From: Callorhinus ursinus
Taxonomy: Eukaryota > Chordata > Mammalia > Carnivora > Otariidae
DNA: 64,000 bases
Direction of reading: 5' to 3'
Assembly (NCBI RefSeq): GCF_003265705.1
Contig: NW_020312785.1
Coordinates: 21,278,169-21,342,168, forward strand
A program made the translations under genes and the position numbers. This document shows, piece after piece, positions 1 through 8,412 of the stretch. The notes under the pieces are model-generated. The model saw only the letters and a program-made list of their open reading frames with translations. It ran no database searches and was not told the DNA's origin. How positions within the stretch are numbered: the stretch's first letter is position 1; the number at the start of each line of letters is the position of its first letter.

Positions 1-53
1 AATGTCTCTTCAACAAATGGTGTTGGGAAAACTGGGCAGCAACATGCAATAGA

Positions 54-877
54 ATGAAACTGGACCACATTCTTATACCATACACAAAAATAAATTCAAA
101 GTGGATTAAAGACCTAAATGTGAGACATGAAATCATTAAAGTCCTAGAGAAGAACATAAGCAGTAACTTCCTTGACATTGGCCATAGCAACTTCTTACTA
201 GATACGTCTCCTGAGGCAAGGGAAACAAAAGCAAAAGTAAGCTATTGGGACTTCATCAAAAGAAAAGCCTTCTGCACAGTGAAGGAAACAATTAACAAAA
301 CTAAAAGGCAACCTATGTAATGGGAGAAGATATTTGCAAATGGCACATCTGATAAAGGGTTAGTATCTAAAATCTATAAAGAACTTAAAAACTCAATACC
401 CAAAAAAGGAATAATCCAATTAAAAAATAGGCAGAAGACATGAATAGACATTTTTTCCCAAAGAAGACATACAGATGGCCAACACATATGAAAAGATGCT
501 TAACATTACTCATCATCAGGGAAATGCAAATCAAAACTACAATGAGATATCACCTCACACCTGTCAGAATGGCTAAAATCAACATCACAAGAAACAACAG
601 GTGTTGGTGAGGGTGTAAGGAACAAAGAACCCTCCAGCACTGTTGGTAGGAATGCAAACTGGTACAGCCACTCTTGAAAACAGCATGGATGTTCCTCAAA
701 AAGTTAAAAATAGAACTACCCTACCATCCAGCAATTGCACTACTAAGGTATTTACCCAAAGAATATAGAAATACTAATTCAAAGGGATACACACACCCCA
801 ATGTTTTTAGCAGAATTATCTACAATGGCCAGAAATGTGGAAATAGTCCAAGTATCCATCGACTAATGAATGGATAA
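54..877 (+). pseudogene. L1 ORF2 C-terminal remnant
   Basis: Broken remains of L1 ORF2, the endonuclease and reverse-transcriptase protein that drives LINE retrotransposition. One open piece covers about 54-320 (88 residues; '[11 protein letters not shown]', '[10 protein letters not shown]', '[12 protein letters not shown]'). A second is open at 674-877 ('[18 protein letters not shown]'). Both lie in the region downstream of the reverse-transcriptase core. The same segments can be read in the minus-strand L1 at 4.6-5.9 kb, which confirms the identity. In-frame stops and frameshifts separate the pieces, and the catalytic domains are upstream of the window, so no function is possible. Confidence 0.88.
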
Positions 878-889
878 AGAAGAGGTGAT

Positions 890-903
890 ATAGATAGATA
901 GAT

Positions 904-951
<48 letters not shown>
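890..951. repeat. (GATA)n microsatellite inside L1
   Basis: About 62 bp of GATA/TAGA repeats with one interruption ('gatgatag' near 901). It sits where related L1 copies have a short 'tatatatac' run just before 'tacaatgga'. The unit therefore probably expanded from the alternating pyrimidine/purine tract of the L1. The 'tacaatggaa' motif is duplicated just downstream (951-972), consistent with slippage. Confidence 0.95.
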
Positions 952-1348
952 CAATGGAAATAGATACAATGGAACATTTACTCAGCCATAAAAAAGAATG
1001 AAATCTTGTCATTTGCAGCAACTTGGATGGAGTTAGAGAGTATTATGGTAAGCCAAATAAGTCGGTCAGAGAAAGACAAATACCATATAATTTCACTCTT
1101 TTGTGGAATTTAAGAAACAAGTGAGCGGAGGTAAAAAAATTAAGAGAGAGGGAGGCAAATCAAGAAACAGACTCAACTATAGAGAACAAACTGATGGTTA
1201 CCAGAGGGGAGGTAGGCAGGAGAATGAGTATTAAGGAGGGCACTTGTTGTGATGAGCACCAGATATTATATGGAAGTATTGATCACTAAATTATACACCT
1301 GAAACTGTTACACTGATGTTCACTAACTGGAATTTAAAAAAAATAAAG

Positions 1349-2038
1349 GGAGTTTGGGTTCAAGTTTAGTTGTGCTCAAACTTTTCTTTTAACCCCAATA
1401 ATTTCTCTTAATTTTGCAAATTAATGCTTCCTGTGAATTTTAATATATAGAGAGCTATTCTCTTTGAAGTAATAGTAGCTATTCTGTTTAACATTAGGAT
1501 ACCCCTCCTTGACCTCCTTTACCTGCAAAGCCCTGAGGCATTTTTCAGAATTTTTTTTTTCAGAATTTCTTATATAACTTTAAGGTGGGTGTAAATTCCT
1601 GTTTTCATCAGATCATAACATATACATTTCTTCCTGAACTATACTTGCTCATAGAAATTGAAGATATGTTCAAAATTTAGATTTATTATATTGTTATGTT
1701 ATTTCATTTTGTAATCCAACCCATGATCACTTGTATCAGGTTAACTTTAATATATATAGGGTTGAATATAAATTAAAATGTAATTAATCATGCCTTATTA
1801 AAATTAAAATAACAAAAATATTTTTATTGTTTTTGATTTTGATTGTTCTGTTTGTCATTATGTTAAATAAGTTCTTACCTCATAGAAAAAAGTATTATTT
1901 ATTTATTTATTTTGGTTGGTTGTATGTATCAGAGTACATTTTTCATGTATGGTTAAATTGATATATTCTATTTAAAAATGTGATTCCTGGTATACTGTGT
2001 AATTTATATTTTATAAATGTAGCAGATAATGGTTGAGA
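1349..2038. other. Unique AT-rich spacer
   Basis: About 690 bp of AT-rich sequence with no reading frame or repeat that I recognise. It contains a T-run near 1551, a TATTTATTTATTT run near 1896-1912 and several polypyrimidine stretches. Nothing suggests a gene. Confidence 0.6.
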
Positions 2039-2209
2039 GTCCAGCCCAGGACCGGCGAACAAATGTTCAGGGGTTTTGGTAGATCTGGTCGTCTCCAGGA
2101 CTTGCTCTGCCCTCTGAGTGAGCGTCTTCAGTTGCCCCCAAGTTGAGGGTGTTGTCGGGGGCAATTTTCGTTTTCGAGGTCTCTTCAGGGAGAGTGTTGC
2201 CATCTCTCA
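2039..2209 (-). pseudogene. Betaretrovirus-like env/Rec leader fragment (ERV relic)
   Basis: A GC-richer block in AT-rich surroundings. On the minus strand, an ATG at 2203 opens a frame whose first ~50 residues carry a basic cluster (KRPRKRK), then 'TWGQLKTLTQ' and an acidic/threonine run ending 'KTPEHLF'. This order resembles the N-terminal leader shared by Env and the RNA-export protein Rec of HERV-K/HML-type betaretroviruses; that is a family comparison from memory. After 'TPEHLF' the similarity stops, and the frame drifts through non-viral-looking AT-rich DNA to a stop near 1943. No LTR, gag, pol or surface-protein sequence is visible nearby. The 7-bp string 'gttgaga' flanks the block at 2032-2038 and 2210-2216, a possible short target duplication or chance. 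It is a tiny non-functional remnant. Confidence 0.5.
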
Positions 2210-2261
2210 GTTGAGAAAGGCTGTTACAGAATTGGTAAGGAAAAAGGATGTAAAAATATTT

Positions 2262-2345
2262 TAGACACCATGTATTATACACCTGAAACTAATATAACAC
2301 TGTACATTAATTATACTGGAATTAAAGATTAATTTAAAAATAATA
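2262..2345 (+). mobile_element. L1 3' tail, extremely 5'-truncated
   Basis: 'tattatacacctgaaactaatataacactgtacattaattatactggaattaaa' (about 2271-2324) is the terminal end of a caniform L1 3'UTR. An A-rich tail with interspersed T follows to about 2345. Only about 60 bp of L1 body is present. It directly abuts the retroviral leader fragment, which lies in the opposite orientation. Confidence 0.8.
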
Positions 2346-3224
2346 AATTAAAAAATTAAAATAATATTTTATAGAAAAAGTGGCTTCCTTTTGGATCCAC
2401 TTTACTATTGTTGCAGGAAACATACAGTTATGGCCCTTTGAAATGCAAAGATAATTTTGGACAGTATTTTATTCAGGTGGCTTTATGCATACATGCCTAT
2501 TGTCACATTTGGGAGCCTGTCACATGGAAGGGGAATCTTCATCTTGTTTTAATCATCAGAGCTGTGGCAAATGGGATGGCTTTGCATTTACTACCCCTAG
2601 ATGCATTTTATTGTGTTTTATACTATAGTAAACTGGACTACTCTCTTTAAAAGTTAAGGTCAAAATATTTAATGTATTTTATACGTTGTAATTTAGTCTA
2701 TATGAAAGAATATGAACATCTGATGACTTGAATAAAATTTACTCACTTTTTTTTTTCCCTTCAACTCATTGAATAAGTGATTTTTTTCTAAGGTAATGCT
2801 AAAAGGTTGATATCATATAAAATTTTTTTGAATGTTGGTGAACTCACTACTTTTTCAAAGGACATAGAATGGAAAAGTTGTTTTTACTGACTTTGATATA
2901 TAGTTGACTGTCCGGCTTTGGTAGAGAACACTGGTTTTGATTTTTGTGACTGCCCTTGTCCTCTATTTGTAACCTTTCTCCCTCTGTTTATTAACTTGAG
3001 GTTCCCTCTAATGCTGGATGTTAGCTTTTCTAATCTTCCCCCACATGTAATATTTTAGAAAACTCATGGCAGACAAAGAGTGAACAGTATACTCATGGTT
3101 TTCAAGAATCTCAGGCTCTAAATCAATCTTGCAAGGCCAAAAATCCCCAGGGGTCAGAAAGGTAACAGAGATGTATGAAGAAGGTCAAGGTTAAGAAACA
3201 GTGGGTGTGACTGACATACAAAAA
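2346..3224. other. Unique spacer
   Basis: About 880 bp without a recognisable repeat. A non-ATG open stretch of 80 codons at 2408-2650 has no domain-like composition and no splice or start context, so it is not called as a gene. A T-run occurs at 2749-2757. Confidence 0.55.
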
Positions 3225-3475
3225 GCTATAGGTATTTAATGTATACAACTTGATGAGTCTGAAAGTAAGGCTACATCTGTGAAACTGTCACTACAATCTA
3301 TGCTATAAATATAATCCATCACCTCAAAAATTTTTCTCTTATTTTCTTTTTATTTTTAAATAAGAACACTTAACATAAGATCTACACTCTTAGAAAAAAA
3401 ATCTAAGTATATAATACAGTATTATTAACTATAGGCTCTACAAAGTGTTGTTTTATAGAAAAGAAACAATAGGGA
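3225..3475 (-). mobile_element. Ancient L1M-type 3'UTR fragment
   Basis: The segment 'ccatcacctcaaa ... gaacacttaacataagatctacactctta ... atacagtattattaactatag' is the reverse complement of a typical old L1M 3'UTR region, diverged but in order. No tail or target duplication is discernible. Subfamily not resolved. Confidence 0.6.
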
Positions 3476-4131
3476 GTAATCAGAAACTTGGACAAACTAG
3501 AGGTCTGTTATACTTGGTAGAGCGCAGCGACTGCCTACTTCCTGCAAATTGGTGCCAGATCTGAAAATTTTTAAAGTTGGAAATTCAAACTTTTATGTAA
3601 ATCTCTTGGTTGTTGTGTTAGCAGCTAACTTAGAGTTAACATCAACAGCAGCAGGGATCTATTTCACAAGCTAAATCTCTGCACTCCAAACTCATCATAC
3701 CCTAGTCCCAGGACAGAACCCAAGAAATTTCCTGAATCTTATATTTGTCAACCTTGCAGCTCCACATTCCTAGCTCTTTTTAAACACTGATCTCTTGGTT
3801 ATTACATAAGTGCCACAACAAACTTACTTTTTCTCCCCTTTCTAAGTTAACTTCATTCACCCTACTGCAAATATTGTCAACTAATACTGTTCACTCACAG
3901 CACAGGATTTCTTAGCCTGCAGTGGTTGCTGATTACCTTGAGGAGGGCTATCAGGTTGGAATCCCAAAGATCTAGCTTCTGTGAATTTGAACAAATAGTG
4001 AAATTTTTCATGTGATGAGTTTTGCTTTAGAGGTTTATGGTGATGATGAAATGGGATAATAACCTGGTAAAGTACCTTATAGATTAGAAAGAATTAAATC
4101 CTAGCTATAGTCCTATTCCAAATTAGTATTA
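3476..4131. other. Unique spacer left of the L1
   Basis: About 650 bp of moderately AT-rich DNA without a recognisable repeat, reading frame or RNA gene. It is the left flank of the minus-strand L1 insertion. Confidence 0.55.
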
Positions 4132-6236
4132 CAAAACAGTAGCTTTTATTTTTATTTTTTATTTTTTTGTTAAAGTACAATTTATTTTTTATTTTTTTAT
4201 TATGTTATGTTAATCACCATACATTACATCATTAGTTTTTGATGTAGTGTTCCATGATTCATTGTTTGTTCATAACACCCAGTGGTCCATTCAGTACGTG
4301 ACCTCTTTAATACCCATCACTGGGCTAACCCATCCTTCCACCCCCCTCCCCTCTAGAACTGTCAGTTTGTTTCTCAGAGTCCACAGTCTCTCATGGTTCA
4401 TCTCCCCCTCCGATTTTCTCCCCTTCATTTCTCCTTTCCTACTATCTTCTTCTTTTTTTTTTTTTAACATGTAATGTATTATTTGTTTCAGAGGTACAGG
4501 TCTGTGATTCAACAGTCTTACACAATTCACAGCGTTCACCATAGCACCACCCTCCCCAATGTCTATCACCCAGCCACCCCATCCCTCCCACCCCCTACCA
4601 CTCCAGCAACCCTCAGTTTGTTTCCTGAGATTAAGAATTCCTCATATCAGTGAGATCATATGATACATGTCTTTCTCTGATTGAATTATTTCACTCAGCA
4701 TAACACCCTCCAGTTCCATCCACATCGTTGCAAATGGCAAGATCTCATTCCTTTTGATGGCTGCATAATATTCCATTGTGTATATATACCACCTCTTCTT
4801 TATCCATTCATCTGTCGATGGACATCGTGGCTCTTTCCACAGTTTGGCTATTGTGGACATTGCTGCTATAAACATCGGGGTGCACATACCCCTTTGGATC
4901 ACTACATTTGTATCTTTGGGGTAAATACCCAGTAGTGCAATTGCTGGGTTGTAGGACAGCTCTATTTTCAACTGTTTGAGGAACCTCCATACTGTTTTCC
5001 AGAGTGGCTGCACCAGCTTGCATTCCCACCAACAGTGTAGGAGGGTTCCGCTTTCTCTGCATCCCCTCCAACATCTGTCGTTTCCTGACTTGTTAATTTT
5101 AGCCATTCTGACTGGTGTGAGGTGGTATCTCATGGAGGTTTTGATTTGGATTTCCCTGATGTCAAGCGATGTTGAGCACTTTTTCATGTGTCTGTTGGCC
5201 ATTTGGATGTCTTCTATGCAGAAATGTCTGTTCATGTCTTCTGCCCATTTCTTGATTGGGTTATTTGTTCTTTGGGTGTTGAGTTTGGCAAGTTCTTTAT
5301 AGATTTTGGATACTAGCCCTTTATCTGATATGTCATTTGCAAATATCTTCTGGTTGGTTTTGTTGACTGTTTCTTTTGGTGTGCAAAAACTTTTTATCTT
5401 GAGGAAGTCCTGATATTTCATTTTTTCCCTTGCTTCCTTGCCTTTGGCGATGTTTCTAGGAAGAAGTCGCTGTGGCTGAGGTCAAAGAAGTTGCTGCCTG
5501 TGTTCTCCTGTAGGATTTTGATGGACTCCTGTCTCACATTTAGGTCTTTCAACCATTTGGAGTCTTTTTTTGTGTGTGGTGTAAGGAAATGGTCCAGTTT
5601 CATTCTTCTGCATGTGGCTGTCCAGTTTTCCCAACACCATTTGTTGAAGAGACTGTCTTTTTTCCATTGGACATTCTTTCCGGCTTTGTCGAAGATTAGT
5701 TGACCATAGAGTTCAGGGTCCATTTCTGGGCTCTCGATCTGTTCCATTGATCTATGTGTCTGTTTTTGTGCCAGTACCATACTGTCTTGATGATGACAGC
5801 TTTGTAATAGAGCTTGAAGTCCAGAATTGTGATGCCACCAGCTTTGCTTTTCTTTTTCAACATTCATCTCGCTATTTGGGGTCTTTTCTGGTTCCATACA
5901 AATTTTAGGATTATTTGTTCCATTTTTTTGAAAAAAGTGGATGGTATTTTGATAAGGATTGCATTAAATGTGTAGATTGCTCTAGGTAGTATTGACATCT
6001 TCACAATATTTGTTCTTCCAATCGATTGAGCATGGAACGTTTTTCCATTTCTTTGTGTCTTCCTCAATTTCTTTCATGAGTATTTCATATTTTGAGTACA
6101 GATTCTTTGTCTCTGGTTAGATTTATTCCTGGGTATCTTATGATTTTGGGTGCAATTGTAAATGGGATCGAGTCCTTAATTTCTCTTTCTTCTGTCTTGT
6201 TGTTGGTGTATAGGAATGCCAAAACAGTAGCTTTTA
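4132..6236 (-). mobile_element. 5'-truncated LINE-1 with 17-bp target duplication
   Basis: A minus-strand L1 body (4149-6219, about 2.07 kb) lies between two identical copies of 'caaaacagtagctttta' (4132-4148 and 6220-6236). In L1 orientation the left junction reads ATTT|AAAAGC, matching the L1 endonuclease preference. The element starts within the ORF2 reverse-transcriptase coding region ('ggcattcctatac'), passes through the ORF2 C-terminus, has a ~490-bp 3'UTR with an internal homopolymer run (4452-4466 on +), and ends in an A-rich tail. The tail is split by a 12-base non-A segment (4169-4180). Perfect TSDs and long open ORF2 pieces indicate a relatively young insertion. Confidence 0.96.
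4642..6219 (-). pseudogene. L1 ORF2 C-terminal portion, frameshifted
   Basis: Remains of the L1 ORF2 polyprotein read on the minus strand in three consecutive pieces. One covers about 6219-6070 plus a shifted 6067-5864 piece ('[22 protein letters not shown]'). The second is 5897-5418 (159 residues; '[10 protein letters not shown]', '[21 protein letters not shown]'). The third is 5421-4642 (259 residues; '[26 protein letters not shown]', a Cys/His-rich C-terminal motif typical of L1 ORF2, ending 'MYHMISLI' at the usual stop). Frameshifts near 5.9 kb and 5.42 kb separate the pieces. Endonuclease and most of the RT are missing because of 5' truncation, so it is inactive. Open frames on the opposite strand here are shadows. 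Confidence 0.93.
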
Positions 6237-7739
6237 AATAAATGCATTATCTCTTCACTTGCTTTTTTCTGCTGGTTTTCTATCTTCCTTTAATACAATA
6301 TAAATTTTTGGAGCTTTAGCCTTTTCTAGAAAAGCTTCAGCTTTTCTAGTTCTGACGTTCTAGTATATTTCCTTGCCTACAGAATGTAGCATGACTCGAT
6401 TAAAATGCATGCCCCTTGATTTTAGAAAATAATACAAGAATTAAAATTACGATTTTTGAGGTCCCTTTCCTATGAAGTGGGTACAGTTAGAATCTTCTTT
6501 CCAGGCTCTCTTCTGCTTTGTTCTCTCGCCATGAATAAGTGAGATAGTTGTAGATTCATAGTGGTAGAAACTGCTGTCTTCCATGCTTCCATTAAGCTTA
6601 TCTGAAATTTCAAGGAACAGTTTAATAATTATGTATGTTTATATTTCTGAGTATCTGTAAACCCCATGTAATAAATAACATTGTCTTTCTTTTTATTCCT
6701 CAAACAAGTAAACAACTTCTAATCCCTAAGAAATGGTTGTGCATTCAATTAGATATTTTAAAAATCCACATGTGCTTTCGGTACTTAAATTGAAATATTT
6801 TTAAGTGTTTCTGAAAATGGAACACATGAATACAATTTTCTCTGTGTGCCTGTTCTTTAGGTTGATGGTTAGCAATATTGATTTGTATTTCAGATAATAT
6901 AAGAAGTATTCCTGCTGTTCATTCACAGCATAGAATGTTTCTGAGTGATGTTTCCATTGTCACATCATCCTATACATTTCCTGATAAACTTCTTATAATG
7001 CTCTATTAGTCAAACTATCTCTTTGTCCATATATTCAAATGAACTGTAGAGGTTATTAACTTGCCCTTGGCAAATAGGTTTATTTTTCTAAGATAAATGC
7101 TTTTATAAATTCAATGTGTGACAATTTTATTACAAATTGTAAATAGAATGCCCTGCCAGATTTTTATGACAACCATCACTAATTCATTTGGGCCCTTATT
7201 ACATTTCAAGCCTTCATGTTCGTGGATATATATATTTTTTAATCACTAGCAAGTCTATTTTGAAATGTCGTAGATTTTAAATTTTAGTGGCAGATTCATA
7301 TAATTGGCCTTTGAAATAGTGACCAAGTTTTTGCAATTTGGTTATGCTATCAAACATTAAATTTAATATCTATATTTACAATATAAGTTTTATAAGTAAG
7401 TACAATATAGTTGTGATAGTCTTTGTCTTTTTTCTGTTCTAATGTTTCATGTTTCTTTCCAAATATGCAGTTATAGCAAGTGATAATGTTCATAAATTTA
7501 CTTGTATCAAATCCCATTTTTTGTTAAATCCCATTAGATCAGTATTTTTGTTTACTTGTATTATATGATAAATATGGAATTAGAATATAATATTAAAATA
7601 TTTTTTAATATTATGTTCAATTTTGGATGTAGTGTTCAGTGATTCTTTATGTTTAAGCAAATCTCTGCTTAATACCAAAAATACTCTTTACCCTATGAAC
7701 TATACTCTTTATCCTAAGGACAAAAGTTTACTCATTAGT
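6237..7739. other. Unique AT-rich spacer
   Basis: About 1.5 kb of AT-rich DNA with no coding frame or clear repeat. 'gcttttctag' occurs twice at 6322-6350 as a short local duplication ('cttttctagaaaagcttcagcttttctag'). An AT-only hairpin occurs at 7587-7614. Confidence 0.55.
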
Positions 7740-7915
7740 TAGCTAACCTTTGGCAAGTCAGCCTCTCTATAACTCACATCTATACAATGACATGACAGAA
7801 ATACCCATCTCCTCAGACTGTCCTGAGGTTTAGATGAAATTATACTCATAATTCTAAATATATGACCTAAAATCCAGCAAGGGCCTAGCACATGTTACCA
7901 ATTACCATTAAGAAA
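7740..7915 (+). mobile_element. MIR-like SINE remnant (weak)
   Basis: The order 'caagtcagcctctctataactcac', 'tgtcctgaggtttagatgaaatta' and 'gggcctagcacatg' follows the middle and end of a MIR core in sense direction, with heavy divergence. It is a weak pattern match only. Confidence 0.4.
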
Positions 7916-7937
7916 ATGCTATAAGCTACTTGTTGGA

Positions 7938-8032
7938 TTTTTTTTTTTAACAAAGTGTATTAGTCACCTCAGTGTTTTTTTTTTTTTTTTTAACAAAGTG
8001 TATTAGTCGCTCACCTGAGGTGACTAATATAC
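7938..8032. repeat. T-tract direct repeat plus inverted repeat at LTR edge
   Basis: T(11)+'aacaaagtgtattagtc' (7938-7965) is repeated as T(17)+the same 17 bases (7975-8008). In addition, 18 bases ending in 'ttagtcacctcag' of the first copy (7956-7973) recur inverted at 8015-8032 with one mismatch. The second copy also folds on 'tcacct g aggtga'. The second copy coincides with the terminus of an MLT1-type LTR. The pattern suggests replication slippage or template switching. Confidence 0.85.
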
Positions 8033-8412
8033 CATAAGAAATACCATCATAAGAAAATACCACTGACTGTAGCTTAAATAAAAAATGGTTATTTTCTCAC
8101 AGTCGGAGGCTGGATGTCCAAGGTCAAGGTGCCATCACGATTGATTTCTGGTGAGACTTCTCTTCCTGGCTTGCAGATAGCTACCCCGTTGCTGTGTCCT
8201 CACATGGACTTTCCTCTTTGCACACACATCCCTGCTGTCTCTTCTTCCTTTTATCAGAACACCAGTCCTATTGGGTTAGGGTCCTATCCTTAGAGTCTTA
8301 TCTTACCTTATTTGCCTCCTTAAAAGCCTTATCTCCAAATACAGTCACATTGGGGGTTAGACCTTCAACATATGAACTTGGGGGGAAGCATAATTTATTC
8401 CATAATCCAGAG
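7998..8412 (-). mobile_element. MLT1-type solo LTR (ERVL-MaLR), antisense
   Basis: Reading left to right on + gives the reverse complement of an MLT1 LTR. The pieces in order are 'gtattagtc', 'ataccac...', 'ttctcacagtcggaggctgg', 'ccaaggtcaaggtgccatca', 'cttcctggcttgcagatag', 'tgctgtgtcctcacatgg', 'ttatcagaacaccagtc', 'cttatctccaaatacagtca' and 'cattgggggttagaccttca'. Length (about 415 bp) is normal for the family. No internal retroviral sequence is present. The 5' part is disturbed by the duplication at 7938-8032. Confidence 0.85.

Larger units (their letters stand above)
1..1348 (+). mobile_element. LINE-1, 3' portion, sense, cut by window edge
   Basis: This is the last 1.35 kb of a carnivore L1. 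It runs from the C-terminal part of ORF2 through the 3'UTR to a short A-rich tail ('ggaatttaaaaaaaataaa'). Landmarks in order are the ORF2 C-terminal coding region, the 'tactcagccataaaaaagaatgaaat' block near 980, and the 'tacacctgaaactgttacactgatg' end near 1300. It shares its ORF2 region with the minus-strand L1 at 4149-6219, but many frameshifts and stops show that it is older. The 5' end lies outside the window, so total length and the left target duplication cannot be judged. An expanded GATA repeat sits inside it. The L1 assignment is firm; the subfamily is not resolved. Confidence 0.93.

Noticed and set aside
2408..2650. 80-codon open stretch in unique DNA
   Set aside because: It starts without ATG and has no recognisable motif, no flanking splice consensus and no CpG enrichment.
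4681..5703. Plus-strand open frames of 70 to 108 codons across the L1
   Set aside because: They are antisense shadows of L1 ORF2, which is read on the minus strand with recognisable motifs.
7587..7614. 12-bp AT-only inverted repeat
   Set aside because: Expected by chance in DNA this AT-rich; no supporting feature.
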